This document shows, in pieces, positions 12,955-24,064 of a stretch of 64,000 nt of DNA (position 1 is the stretch's first letter; every line of letters begins with the position of its first letter). The notes beneath the pieces are model-generated. The model was not told where the DNA came from and did not search any database. It saw only the letters and a list, made by a program, of their open reading frames with translations. Location of the stretch: the NCBI GenBank assembly GCA_018466975.1, contig CM031562.1, positions 186,001 through 250,000 of the forward strand, read 5' to 3'. Made by a program: the position numbers and the translations under genes. The stretch comes from Sparassis latifolia (lineage: Eukaryota; Basidiomycota; Agaricomycetes; Polyporales; Sparassidaceae).

Positions 12955-15032
12955 TCATATCAATGTTCCTCGGGTCTTGGTCAAGAAGGATGATGCCACC
13001 AAATTTAATTTGAGCGGGTGTAACGGCTGAGATGCTTTAGGCTTGAGAACGTCTTGTAGATGATGGGCCATTTCCTTCGAGATTCCAAAAACTTCTCCGA
13101 TGGCCAATGTGATGGGAGTGCTTAAGACTTTGTCCAGGATTTTAACTTGATCTACCTGAGTCTGAATGTCACTTTGTCGAGTAATTCGCTTTCCTTTGGC
13201 AGAGGTTTTTAGTTTCTTGTCCAATTTTGAGGGTCGAGGCTTCATGGTACATGGTCCTGGAGCATGGGCAATGTCATCGTCCAATATCTCATCACTATCA
13301 TCTGCATTTCCCAAGGGCAGGTGTACTTCAATTGGCTGTTGTTGTTCCCAAGGGTGATAAGGTGGTAGCGAACGGGAATTCTCCTTCTCCACTATGGTCA
13401 GGCAGCATGGCATGTCGGGTACGGGTACAGGTTTCGTGATCTTGGCTTTAACTTTCAATGGTGGCATTAGAACTCCATCAAATGCTTCACGTCGGGCTGT
13501 CCTCATTTTGCGTTCTGGCCTACTCGTGGGCATCACATAGACATCTTCGAAATCGCTCTTGTCAGTCTCATCATCAGCGTCACTTCCATCGCCCATATCT
13601 TCAATATGTGCGCACATACTCGAGCGGTTGACCGTGACAAGATGGGATTGAGGGGAGATCATTCAGTTGATTGCCGACATGAATGGCTTGTTGTATCCTC
13701 TGTATATCCGGGATCCATCTTTCATTTGCAAACATCCTTGCATGTTCCGCGTGATCACTCCTTTGGCAATGAGTTCATTGATGGGAGCACAATCTCCAAT
13801 ACGATGTCCGATGATGGTCTTGCCATTCCAGGTGGAGGAGGCATGTTCGGGACACCAGGCGGTGAGTACTGTGGCATGTGCGGCAGCATCTGTCATCCAA
13901 ATTGTCCTTGCATCGGAGCATCCACTACTGGTTTCCGGACAATGGCGGTGACAAGCAGGTCGAGTTTGCAAGCGCGGAAGTATAGGAGTCCATAGTCAGG
14001 ATCACTTAGGGACATGTGATTCAATTGCTTGACCAAGTCTTCCACTTCTTCTTTCTCACGTACTGCTGGTCGTTTCCGTGATAACTTCATTTTTGGCTTC
14101 TTAACTTCTGGTTCATCATCTGATGAATTATCCACTCGCTTTGATGATCATTTCTTTGTGCTTCGCTTCTTCTTCTTATCCTTGCGCTTCCTTCGATGTG
14201 TTTCTTCGGCACTTGATGAATCCTCTGAGTCACTTGAATCATCATCCGAGTCTGAGTCATCTGAGTCATCACTGGAGTCTTCATCTTCTGAGGGCAGTCG
14301 GTCCTGGTCGAATTGATTGCGCTGCAGAATGGTTTCTGCTTTCATGCATACGCTGCTCATGCTGAATGGGATAGACATGTCGTGGTTGGGGTCTGCGGCA
14401 AGCAAGTGTGGTTCCAGGTCCTGACGGAAAGCGTGGGGAATTCCTTTCCAAAAATAAAGGGACTGTTCGACTTCCGAAATGCGACCACGATTCACTAGCC
14501 ATCCAGCGACTGTGAGAAAGTTCCTCAAGTATTCCCACCATGCACCTAGGTTCTTGATAGTAGGTTTCCGACATGATTCCTTGAACAAGGCTTCGAGGTC
14601 TTTGACTTTATATCGCCTTTTGTCTCGGTCCGCATCGTAAAATGTGAGAACATCTCTCTTGAAAGCATTCCAGTCTGGTGTGATGTAGGCTGGAAGTGAT
14701 TCCATAAACTGACGCACACTTCATGCACAATACTGCGTGATGTTTTTCACTTGGTCCTCTGCAGTCACGATGTTAAGCTGAGCGCACAGCCGTTCATAGT
14801 GCTGCAGGAACCTCGCAACTTCTGCATAACTTTCTTTAAACTTCTTCGGAGAACCCTTCATTCCCAGAACCGGTAATCCAGCGACGCTGGTCACCATATT
14901 GGGCTTCAAAGTGTTGATTGGGTAGAGCTGTAGTGTGGGATAGACTGCTGTGTTAACAGGCTTCAGAGGTATGATTGATATAGCTTCGAGAAACAAGGGT
15001 CCTAACCCCTCACGGTGGGCTCCAGATGTCAA
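12955..15032 (-). pseudogene. G1 gag
   Basis: The N-terminal part (14721-15032) and the central retrotransposon-gag domain (14148-14717; FMESLPAYITPDWNAFK, DLEALFKE, YFWKGIP) are separated by one TGA. The middle is a Ser/Asp then Lys/Arg tract. Next comes a damaged CCHC knuckle region near 13790 (GHRIGDC recognisable in one frame) and then a 235-codon tail (12955-13662) leading to protease. At least three further stops fall in the expected frame, several being TGA where CGA is likely. Confidence 0.75.
15007..15024 (-). promoter_or_regulatory. G1 candidate primer-binding site
   Basis: Two bases inside the 5' LTR on the minus strand the sequence begins TGGAGCCCACCGTGAGGG. It starts with TGG, as required to pair with a tRNA 3' CCA end. 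The tRNA species was not identified. Confidence 0.4.
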
Positions 15033-16221
15033 CTCGGGGTATGCACGGGCCTTGGCCGGAGGAGCTTTTGACTCCCGGTCAAGTGAGTGGTACTTCGCTG
15101 TGGTTCACCGGGCGTGGCAAATGGGAAAGTACGCTGAGCTATCACAGTTGTTCGGTGATATCAAATTTATGATAATGGGTTAGGGACGCCTGAGCTATAC
15201 GTGTGATTTGTTGTCTGAAGTCGGGATGGTAGTCTGTACAATACAGACGGGGGAATGTAGAGGGGGATGCCTAGCAACTGTGTGCAAGGGCTTGCATTCT
15301 GTCTTCTTATACGATGCTGAGTCTTCTGTGTTCTCTAATCCGTGTGCCTACAACCATGTGCAGGGCTTACCGAGTCATCGTTGTCTTCTTAACAGTGTGC
15401 CTACAACCGTGTGCAGGGCTTACCAATTCTTCATTGTCTTCTTAACAGTGTGCCTACAACTGTGTGCAGGGCTTTACTGAGTGCGTGTGTCCTAATACGA
15501 TGTGCCTGGCCGATAATTTTCCTATGTGTTGTCTGAGAACTTTCTGAGAATGGGTTGAGTATCTAGCAACCGTGTGCTAGACTACCCAACAGAAACGATA
15601 CGAGAGTGCAGTAGTTGTGTTTGTAACAACTCACTGCCTGCGCTGAACTGACTTCGTCGGGATTCTTTTGATTACGAGTAACAATGTTACTGGGAGGAGT
15701 GGAACAAACTCCTATTCTTTTAGTTTATCACTTTGTAGGGTAAGCTACAAGCAGAGGGAGAACTCTTCACTTATAGGGGTGCTACAAGTGGGGAGAGAAG
15801 ACTGTGAGTCGGGGCACCTCGGGGGTCCTTTTATACCCCTCGGGTGTCACCCATTGTGACCATTACATAGTAGTGTTACATGGCAGATTGGCCAATAGCA
15901 AAATAAGAGCATCACATGATCAAAGGGGAAAGTAGGAAGGAAAAATATCTTAGGACCTTCATGTCCAATAGCATAAAGTGAGCAGGGAGAAACAGGGAAG
16001 ACAAAACTCTTGGGACCTCCATGTCCAATAGCATAAAGCGAGCAGGGAGAAGTAGGGAGAAAGCACTTTCCGAGTTTTTCCCGTCCAATAGCATAATGTG
16101 AGCATCAGGTGGCACGCTCGGCCAAATGTTCTCGGGTTCCATCTTAGTCACGTGACTTCTTCATCGAGCACTTCACCGGTGGTTATGTGTTCACAAGCCA
16201 AACACTTTTGGTGCATGACAC
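15027..16221 (-). repeat. G1 LTR, right copy (5' LTR in element orientation)
   Basis: This 1,195-bp sequence matches 3494-4687. The few differences (for example TCAACTC against TCGACTT at the start, and GCATGACA against GCGTGACA at the end) are mostly transitions, plus a one-base shuffle near 15495. It is followed directly by CTGC, matching the four bases left of the other LTR. Confidence 0.92.
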
Positions 16222-16529
16222 TGCTGTCCATGGGTGTCAAGGCATCAGAGTTTCGTAAACTGCAGGCTGATTCTGAGACTCGGATCAAAAATGGCGGCCC
16301 TTTAGACTGCACTGGCCCTCCTGTCTCCATCTATCACCCTGTTTTCGCTGAATTTCTGGATCATGCAGCAGATTCCAGTACCATTCTGTCTGCAAACGTC
16401 TTGAAAGCAACGCATGAAATCTTTCAGTATTTGTCAGAGTTCTATGCGGATGAGCTAGTGCGGCAGAACAAAATCAATGAACTCTTGACTAAACTGCTCG
16501 ACATGTTGTCCACCGAACCCCGGGGGTGA
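16222..16529 (+). pseudogene. Crinkler-like gene, part downstream of G1
   Basis: An open frame continues from the LTR edge to a stop at 16527-16529. When the element and one copy of CTGC are removed, the frame at 3490 runs straight into it. It begins LLSMGVKASEF, includes IYHPVFAEFLDH, and ends with a helical stretch (LVRQNKINELLTKLLDML). This is globular sequence of the middle domain expected downstream of a Crinkler header. The stop falls just before the LINE 3' end, so the original C-terminus may lie elsewhere or be lost. Confidence 0.6.
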
Positions 16530-17167
16530 TGGGTCCAGTAACGATGGCACTGTTTTTTTTTTTTTTGAATCCCGTTTATTGTCCTCGAGGGCGAAGCCCT
16601 ATGGTAGACAATAACTACTGTATCTAGCTTGTATCTTGAGCGGACGGGAGAGATGAATAAAACAAATGCCTGCACGAGTGCAGGACTTTTAGGTAGTGGT
16701 GTAACTGTGGGGGGTAATGTGAGTGAAAGGGGTATTGCTGTAAAGGTGTAAAGGTGTAAAGATGTAGGTAAAGAGCAGCCCCATGCACACACATTCTGTA
16801 CCTCTGGCGAATGAATGCTAGAGACTGGGATCTAAACCTGCTGCCCTTCTGGATAGTAGAAGCCTACTTCCGGGTGTGTCCTCTTGCCGTAGTCAGAGAT
16901 CTGGGCGATGGTCCCCCACCGGCCGTCAAAACTCCCCCGATCTCTGAGGTGGTGATGCGCTGCTAAGGTGTCCATGTTGTACAGTAAGAAAGCTAAGAAT
17001 CAAGACCTGGGTGCGATGAAAAAGGGGGAGGGGGGTGGTGGTACCCGTAGTGTGACCAGACTGGTCTGTGAATAGTGGGGAAGCATCAGTGAGCATCAAA
17101 GTGCAGCAGGGGGAACTTCTTTGTCAGGTGTGTGGTGCTTGTGTGTGGCTTCTCTTGTCGAAGTGGT

Positions 17168-18460
17168 CTAAACAGTGGTGAATCTGCCAGTGGTGTGGAT
17201 GTAACGGAACAGGGGACGGGTGGCGCATGGGCTCGAGAGGAGTTTGGACAGCGACGTGGCTGTGCGGCTGAACTCCTGAGTAAGGACATAGCGGTGCGGG
17301 CGGTAGGACGGGCAGCTGAGGAGGAAGTGCTGTACTGATTCTACGTGGGACTTGCAAGCTGGGCAGAGTTTCGTTGGGGAGCGCTTGATGTGGTGCAGGT
17401 GCGCATTGAGTGGCGCGTGCCCTGTGCGAAGCAGTATAAGAAGGCTGGCATGGTGGTGTGGGAGGTCAGCGATGAGTTTTTCGAACTTTGTGGAAGAGAG
17501 AGAGGGGTCTATGCATGCGAAGGCATGTCCGCGCTCGGAGTTCCTCCATTGTTTCGTTGCTTTGTCTTTCAGGTGCTTCAGGTGGCATTCTCGCAGCTTG
17601 GAGGCGCTGAGGGGGAGTCGATCACATAGGCTCTTGGGAAGCATGGCATTGGGAGTGGTCTCTCCATGTGCCACTTTCTTGGCTTCTTCATTGGCTCATT
17701 CGTTACCCTCTATATCCTTGTGTCCCGGTACCCAACAGAAGGTAATGTTCTTGGTGCCTGTCTTGTGCTTCCAGTGGAGTGCTTCAAGGTCCTCGTGGAG
17801 CTTGTCGATGATGTAGTGACCTGGGGTAGGCCGGCGCAGACAGGTGGCTTGTATGGAAGACTTATTGTCTCCTGTGCATGAGGCTGTGTGGATGACAAAC
17901 TCATTGTGTAGGAGTCTTACGCCAAGGACAAGGCCAATGCCTTCAGCCTTGTAGACTGTGTGTTTGGTGGACCGTCCAAGGTAGTGACATAAAATCTTCA
18001 CCTCAGAGCGTCCTTGCCAGTAGAGTACTGCTGCTGCTCTGATGCCTCCATCGATGTCTGAGCTGTCGGTGTAAATGAGGATGCCCTGTTGGGTTGCCCA
18101 CTTCAGCTCATCCTTGATGGCAGCATCCTTGCTGTCTGCGATGCTGATCTGGAACTGTGGGGTCCAGTCTGGGGGGAAGCGAGTGGGGGAGATGGTTTCG
18201 ATGGCCTCGGTCGAGATTGTATGCAGGGGCGAGCAGTGGTGTTTGACAAAATGAGAACTAGCTCTTCTGACATGTCTGTAAATTGGGTGTGACTCTGGTA
18301 ATGTGCAAAGGTGGACTGCAGCATGATGACAGTGTTTGTCGATGAGTAGCGAGAAGGGGAGGAGGTTGGCATGTGCATCCAGGATGTCGCTAGCAGTGGT
18401 CTTCATGGCACCCGTGATCATGAGTGTGGCTTGGCATTGGACACGGGCAAGCTTTTTCAT
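17168..18460 (-). pseudogene. LINE RNase H and C-terminal zinc finger
   Basis: RNase H is recognisable from ILIYTDSSDIDGG (first Asp), through YKAEGIGLVLGVRLL (Glu), to ITFCWVPGHKDIEGNE. The frame then meets TGA at 17696-17698 where Arg is likely and continues in the same frame as ANEEAKKVAHGE. The C-terminus (17168-17674) carries the zf-RVT type pattern CPACKSHVESVQHFLLSCP. This order, RT then RNase H then zinc finger, is characteristic of Tad/I-clade fungal LINEs. The premature stop makes it nonfunctional. Confidence 0.82.
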
Positions 18461-18613
18461 GGCTCCGATGGATCCGTAGGTGTTCTTATGACCTGGTATC
18501 TTTCTGAGTGGAGTGAGAAAGATGTCAGCTGCATATAGGAGGCGTGGGACAGCTATGCTGAGGTATAGTCATCACATCTGTGGCATGGGAATGCCGTCCT
18601 TTGCTTTCACAAG

Positions 18614-19859
18614 TCATCGGAATTGCTGAATCCATGCTGTTCCCTTGGCGAGAGCATTCGCAGTCTGTTCGTGAAAGAGTAAGTGGCGGTCAATGGTGAT
18701 CCCTAAGAACTTGTGCACTTCTTGTGGAGGGATGGTCATGGAGTGTAATTGTAATGCCGGTCCAGTGTCTGCTCCTACTGCAGACATGTTGAGGAGGCCA
18801 AACTTCTCTAGGGAGAATTCCGACTGGTGGTTGGCAGACCATTCCATTGCTCTGCTGTCACCATCCATGTATCTGCGAAGGATTCCATGAGTTTCCGTGT
18901 AGTCCTTACCTATCGCAATTATTGCTGAGTCATCAATATAACCTAGGGCCAGAGAGTCAGGAATTTCGTGAGTAATCTCGAAGAGGTCCAAGTTGTAAAA
19001 CTCATAAAGAATGACAGAGAGAGGGCAACCTTGGTCGATACCACAGAGGATCTCGAATAGTGCAGACTTGAAGTCATCAAAAAGGATTCTTGTGTGTCGT
19101 TCTTCCAGGCGTTGTTGAAGCCAGTCTGTGATCTCCTTCGGCACCCCGCGGGAATGCATGTTGTGAAAGAGGCGTTGGAGGTTGGCACTGGGAAAAGTCG
19201 CTTTAATATCGAGGAAGAGGACTGAGACTACCTTTTTCCGGCGCCACGCATCCTTGACCGTCTTAACAAGGAGGTGCAGAGAGTCTGTGGTCCTTCATCC
19301 AGGGCGGCCTCCGAAGTGGTGGTGAGCGAGCAGTCTGCATTTCTCTGAGTGATATATCAGGATGTCAGCTATGCATGCAGACAGGATCTTGCCAATGCAG
19401 TTCAGTAAGGCGATGGGCCTGTATGCTTTGGCCACCGAGTAGTCCAGGCATCCTGGTTTGCGCAAGGCAACTGTATTAGAAATCTTCCATTCTGCAGGGT
19501 AAATTCCTAAAGAGAAAGTCGCGCGGAAGAGGCGGCCAAGATGAGGGAGAAGGAGGTAGATGCAGTACTTGTAGACTTCATTAGGGATGCCATCTGGGCC
19601 TGGTGCTTTCAGCTGTCAGAGCTTCCAGATGACTGCTTCTATCTGGGCATTGGTGATGCGCGAGAATTCAAATGCTGGAGGGCAGTAGGCATGGTCTGCG
19701 GGGAGTGCAGGCGGTGGTCCTGGAGGGGGAAAGAATGTTTGGTACAGGGCAGCGCTCTTCCCCTCATTATCCATGGCTGGAGGATCATTGCCAGCCTTCA
19801 GTGGAGGGACACATGGGCAGCTTCTGTCCATTGGGCCAGCTGCGGTAAATCAGTTGATG
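18614..19859 (-). pseudogene. LINE reverse transcriptase, N-terminal piece
   Basis: The palm domain at 18614-19159 contains RILFDDF, then GIDQGCPLSVILYEFYNLDLFE and the catalytic LGYIDDSAII, with DD as expected. A histidine-rich fingers region and an insert follow upstream in shifting frames to about 19500. 19616-19831 fits the endonuclease-RT linker (FFPPPGPPPALP, then ITNAQIEAVIWKL). The fragment ends at the K1 insertion point. Stops and frame changes are spread along it. Confidence 0.8.
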
Positions 19860-19867
19860 GTCCAGAT
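19860..19867. repeat. K1 target-site duplication, left copy
   Basis: GTCCAGAT, repeated exactly at 57589-57596. It lies inside the LINE coding sequence. 8-bp duplications are what I recall for KDZ/Zisupton-type elements. Confidence 0.85.
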
Positions 19868-20415
19868 CAGCTGTACTTACTAGAAATGTTAACATTGTAT
19901 GGCTAGAGCCAGCAGAGTAGTGTGTACATATGCCAATAGCATTTTACATGCTGTTTTACAAAGGTCATGGGCTGTAAAACAGTCCATGAGCTCTGTAAAA
20001 CTCTTACAGGGTGTTAGCCAGTGCACTGTAATACAGCGAATACTCTGTAATACAGCCCGGACGGCCAGTTGACTCCAGGGCTGGGGCCAGATTTGGCTTA
20101 ATAATCACTAGCACGCTGCACCCTAATATGGAATAGAGCGGCGGGCGGGATGATGGCGGTGAGATACTCAATATGGTATGTTATTCCCACATATTCTGGG
20201 CTTCCGTACTTGAAACTGTCCCTTCTTCCCTGCGGCCCTGCGGCTGTCAGCATATATCTATCATAGGGAAATACTGTAGACATAGATGTAAACATAGAGA
20301 ACATGTTTGTGCTCGACATACCTCTGTATATAGGCAGAAAAGCAGAAAACAGCAGAAAAACATACCACTTGCCGTTACAAAACTGCACCTGCGATTGCCA
20401 AAAAACACTGCACAC
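19868..20415. repeat. K1 left terminal region, non-coding
   Basis: The sequence is nearly the same as 58291-58830 of K3, including short palindrome-like units (CTGTAATACAG, CTGTAAAACAG) that also recur near the right end at 57445-57510. No gene is present. The K1 transposase coding end is separated from it only by K2. Confidence 0.8.
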
Positions 20416-20423
20416 GGCGCCAG
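20416..20423. repeat. K2 target-site duplication, left copy
   Basis: GGCGCCAG, repeated at 40643-40650. The uninterrupted relative K3 reads CTCGCCAGAACATGC at this spot, so GCCAG followed by AACATGC is the native K1 order. GGCGCC is palindromic, but the trailing AG, on the same strand at both copies, favours a duplication. Confidence 0.75.
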
Positions 20424-20507
20424 CAGCTCATTCAGTCATGTTTGTGAACTGGACTCCCATTTACCCTGACATTGTCATGAACTGGACAGCCAGCGGACAT
20501 CGGCCCG
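20424..20507 (+). repeat. K2 left terminal inverted repeat
   Basis: Starts CAGCTCATTCAGTCATG. The inner part (about 20453-20496) is identical to the reverse complement of the right end; the outermost 15 bases diverge. Confidence 0.82.
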
Positions 20508-20554
20508 TCGGTCTATGTAAGGAGCTGTCAGCGATCAGCTCATGGCGATGAAGG

Positions 20555-22060
20555 GAATGCTGGAGCGATGGGCCCACCGCCATATGAGTATTTCTGAGCG
20601 AACAGCCCATCACCATGATGCTACTATTATACAGGCATGGGCCCACTGCCGCGGTGATAGTTCTGAGCGATGAGCCCACCGCCATAGGTGTATTTTTGAG
20701 TGATCGGCCCACTGCCATGGGGCTATTATACAGCCATCGGCCCACCGCCATAGGTATATTTTTGAGCGATTGGCCCACCGCCACGGGGCTATTATACAGC
20801 CATTGGCCACCCGCCATAGGTAGTGTTCTGAGTGATCGGCCCACCGCCACGGGGCTATTGTACAGCCATCGGCCCACTGCCATTGGAGCTGTTCTGAGCC
20901 ATCGGCCGACTGCCATAGGTAGTGTTCTGAGCGATCGGCCCATCGCCACGGTGCTATTATACAGCCATCGGCCCACCGCCACCATGGTAGTACTGAGTGA
21001 TGGGCCGACCACCATAGGTAGTGTTCTGAGTGATCGGCCCACTGCCACTAGGGCTATTATAGAGCCATCCGCCCACCACCATATGTAGTGTTCTGAGCGA
21101 TCGGCCTACCGCCATAGGTATATTTCTGAGTGATTGGCCCATCGCCACGGGGCTATTATACAGCCATCAGCCCACCGCCACCGTGGTAGTACTGAGTGAT
21201 GGGCTGACCGCCATAGGTATACTTCTGAGTGATCAGCCCCCCGCCATTGGTATATTTCTGAGTGATCGGCCCACCGCCATGATGCTATTATACAGCCATC
21301 GGCCCGCTGCCATAGGTAGTGTTCTGAGCGATGGGCCGACCTCCATAGGTAGTGTTCTGAGCGATCAGCCCATCGCCATAGGTATATTTCTGAGCGATCG
21401 GCCCACCGCCATAGGTAGTGTTCTGAGTGGTGGGCCCACCGCCATAGGCAGTGTTCTGAGCGATCGGCCTACCGCCATAGGTATATTTCTGAGCGATCGG
21501 CCCACCACCACGGGGCTATTATACAGCCATCGGCCCACCGCCATAGGTAGTGTTCTGAGCGATGGGCCGACCACCATAGGTAGTGTTCTGAGTGATGGGC
21601 CCACCGCCACTGAGGCTATTATACAGCCATCGGCCCACTGCCATAGGTAGTATTCTGAGCAATGGGCCAACCTCCATAGGTAGTGTTCTGAGCGATCGGC
21701 CCACCGCCATAGGTATATTTCTGAGTGATCGGCCCACCACCATAGGTAGTGTTCTGAGTGATCAGCCCACCACCACGGTGCTATTATACAGCCATCGGCC
21801 CACTGCCATAGGTAGTGTTCTGAGCGATGGGCCGACCTCCATAGGTAGTGTTCTGAGCGATGGGCCCACCACCATAGGTATATTTCTGAGCGATCAGCCC
21901 ACCGCCACGGTGCTATTATACAGCCATCGGCACAACCCCATAGGTAGGGTTCTGAGCGATGGGCCGACCTCCATAGATAGTGTTCTGAGCGATCAGCCCA
22001 CCACCACGGGGCTATTATACAGCCATCGGCCCACCACCATAGGTATATTTCTGAGCCCAT
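20555..22060. repeat. K2 left subterminal repeat array
   Basis: About 1.5 kb of 32-34-bp units, each with the core GGCCCACYGCCA followed by one of three spacers: TAGGTAGTGTTCTGAGC, TAGGTATATTTCTGAGC or CGGGGCTATTATACAGCC. By length there are roughly 45 units. Long open frames exist on both strands because the repeats lack stops, but they simply translate the repeat and are not taken as genes. Position and orientation suggest transposase binding sites. Confidence 0.85.
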
Positions 22061-22120
22061 AGGCATGGGTCGCCTGAAATATCTGACTAGCCTGGGCATA
22101 GCTGAGTTATTTGCCTTGCC

Positions 22121-22477
22121 CTAGGTTGTCAACTGGGCTCGTATCGTGTCCGTGTCATCTTGGTGAAGCATGGGTGGGTGAAGGAACATACCGGATGATT
22201 CGTCAGGGAGTAGCATAGGTGGATGTATGAAACATGGAGATTGGTCGGGGGGAAGCATGGGCGGATGTATGAAATGTGGAGATTGGTCAGGGGGAAGCAT
22301 GGGCGGATGCCACGCCTGATTGCCCGAGGCAAGAAGTTGACCATACGAAGTGAACGGATTGTACCCGAAGTCAACCGAAGAGCACAAAGTAGACGAGGAT
22401 GTGGATGTGTGCGAATCAGCGTACAAGCCGAAGGACATCACAGAAGAAGGGGGCGCCGATGCCGAGTTGTTGCTCAT
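22121..22477 (-). CDS. small hypothetical protein with HPPMLPPDQSP repeats
   Basis: An ATG at 22477 opens a frame of about 118 codons. The N-terminal half is Ser/Thr-rich and the C-terminal half holds four copies of a 14-residue motif, HPPML(P/L)PD(Q/E)S plus variable residues. The motif reflects a 42-bp DNA repeat at 22160-22310. No domain is recognised. It may be an exon of a larger cargo gene or simply a translated repeat. It sits directly inside the left subterminal array. Confidence 0.35.
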   Translation of the reverse strand: MSNNSASAPPSSVMSFGLYADSHTSTSSSTLCSSVDFGYNPFTSYGQLLASGNQAWHPPMLPPDQSPHFIHPPMLPPDQSPCFIHPPMLLPDESSGMFLHPPMLHQDDTDTIRAQLTT

Positions 22478-22689
22478 GTGGCACCTCTTGCTCAGACCTA
22501 TCGGCCCACCGCCATAGGTGTAGTTCTCAGCGATCAGTCCACCGCCATGAGCATATTTTTCAGTGATTGATCCACTGCCTAACAGGGCAATGATGGAGCT
22601 ACCGCTGGCCAATAATTTCCACATAATCCACCCATCATTCCCTCCAATTCTGGTTAGCTTGCTATCAGCTCTCCTTGCAGTATCACACT

Positions 22690-23035
22690 CTCTCCCACTG
22701 TGGAAAGGGTTGGCAAACTGTGGCGAATATCCTTCGCCATCTGAACATGGAGTTCAGAATGACTTCGCCAAACTCTCCCAATTGGCATCGGCATTTCGAG
22801 ACATGCATCAGATACAATTTGGGATGTGCCCTTCTGGGTAGAGTATGTGGAGACGAATGGCGGTCCTTTTCACTGTGAGTAGGGTTGGCGAACTGTGGTG
22901 GATATCACTCACCATCTGAACATGCAGTCCAGAATGACTTCGCCAAACTCTCCCATGTGGCATTGGCTTTCGAGTCATGCATGAGATACCATTGGGGATG
23001 TGCCCTCCTGAGGAGAGTATGTGGCTACTATGTTT
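22690..23035. repeat. tandem duplication of about 170 bp
   Basis: 22693-22860 and 22868-23030 are diverged direct copies. Shared landmarks are GGGTTGGC, CGCCATCTGAACATG, AGAATGACTTCGCCAAACTC and GGGATGTGCCCT. No gene is supported over them. Confidence 0.6.
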
Positions 23036-23130
23036 CGCCTTACCACACCAGGTACATTGCCCAGGTTCAAAGACATGACAACCTTATATTCGACACACTA
23101 CAGCATGAACGGACGCCTGGCATTGGGCGA

Positions 23131-23851
23131 TTACATTCCTAACTCATGCAGCTGCCACGTCACCTCCTGCAGCTCTTCCAGCACCACATCCAGGTTCTGA
23201 TCTGTCCTCTGGTGCAACCAACTAGTGAGGTTCGTGACGTGAACATGCAGCTGTTCAAGCTGCACCAGTGTAGACTCAGAGACGGTGTACACCTTCTCCT
23301 ACGTTCTCGAGGTTCAGCAAGACTGTAAGGTGCTGGAACGTACCACTCACCCAGAGATCACCAAGTTTGTACCACCAGTCCTCCATAGGGCTCCCCGCCG
23401 GCCCAACCTGATGATCCCATTTCCACCAGTAGTCGGATGAATTTTCGAGTAGGTTCTTAGGACGAGGAACGAGGGTGGTGGGGCATGGAATCGCCTTGAC
23501 GTCAATGCTGATGGGGCACAGAGCTTCGCGATTGAAAGTGCAGATGGTGAGGACACTGGCGATAACTTCGCCATGGTCAATATGGTCAGCATGACCCGCC
23601 AACGTGAGGTCGCCACAGATACCCCTGACAGCAAACTGCACAGGACTCAGCAGGGTCAGGTGATATCAGCAAGAAAGGCGTACCATCTCCCGGTGCAAGC
23701 TTTCCTCCCAACGGACCTTGGTGAAGTGATCTGGGTCAGGCTCCAGTGCCAGAACAGCTTCTTGGATCCTCCAAGTGTAGACTTCCAACTGCAACCTCCC
23801 TCTGGAGAACAGGCAGGAGCGCGCATCTGATGTTGAAGACTGGGCAGACAT
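23131..23851 (-). CDS. hypothetical KDZ-associated protein
   Basis: An ATG at 23851 (MSAQSSTSDARSCLFSRG) opens an exon that joins, via a short intron near 23660, a stretch rich in Trp and acidic residues (SSDYWWKWDHQVGPAGSPMEDWW, here truncated, then LGDLWVSGTFQHL). After a likely second intron or a shift near 23300, a helical Leu/Gln-rich tail follows to a stop at 23131-23133. I do not recognise the family. Codon usage and exon size resemble the neighbouring transposase, and it lies immediately downstream of it on the same strand. Confidence 0.45.
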
Positions 23852-24064
23852 GATGGTGAGTGGATAATCTGAGGTTGATATCTGATGGACCTTATCTGAT
23901 GTCTGATGTCATGCGATTGGAGAGCACATGCCGAGATGAAGCCCTCAGGTGAGGATGGAGGTCACTTCGCCAAATGTGATATTAGTGAGTAGGAATTACA
24001 TACATGACGATTACTACATCGATATAGCAAACATGAATATGCGTACACCCCAGTGAACCCTGAC

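Larger units (their letters stand above)
3494..16221 (-). mobile_element. G1, Ty3/Gypsy LTR retrotransposon, decayed
   Basis: This is a 12.7-kb element with gag, protease, RT, RNase H and integrase in Ty3 order on the minus strand. Both LTRs begin TGTC and end GACA. The 4-bp sequence CTGC occurs on each outer side (3490-3493 and 16222-16225), shorter than the usual 5-bp duplication but placed exactly. The LTRs differ at only a handful of positions, nearly all C/T or G/A transitions, yet every long frame inside is broken by stops and shifts. About 4 kb between protease and RT is not standard pol sequence. The element lies inside a Crinkler-like exon whose frame continues from 3493 into 16226. 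Confidence 0.9.
16553..19867 (-). mobile_element. Tad-like LINE, 3' part
   Basis: A T run at 16553-16566 is the poly(A) tail of a minus-strand non-LTR retrotransposon. Going upstream (rightward) come the zinc finger, RNase H and reverse transcriptase. At 19859 the reading frame is interrupted by K1, with the 8 bp GTCCAGAT duplicated, and resumes at 57597. The 5' end is not present as one piece: the endonuclease fragment at 57597-58290 is cut again by K3. Confidence 0.88.

Noticed and set aside
16553..16566. Poly(T) run as a Pol III terminator or microsatellite
   Set aside because: Position and strand match the poly(A) tail of the adjacent LINE.
20461..22099. Long open frames on both strands (for example a 244-codon minus-strand frame of repeated MAVGRSLRTLP-like peptides)
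   Set aside because: They translate the subterminal DNA repeat in several frames at once. Openness comes from the repeat unit lacking stops, not from coding.
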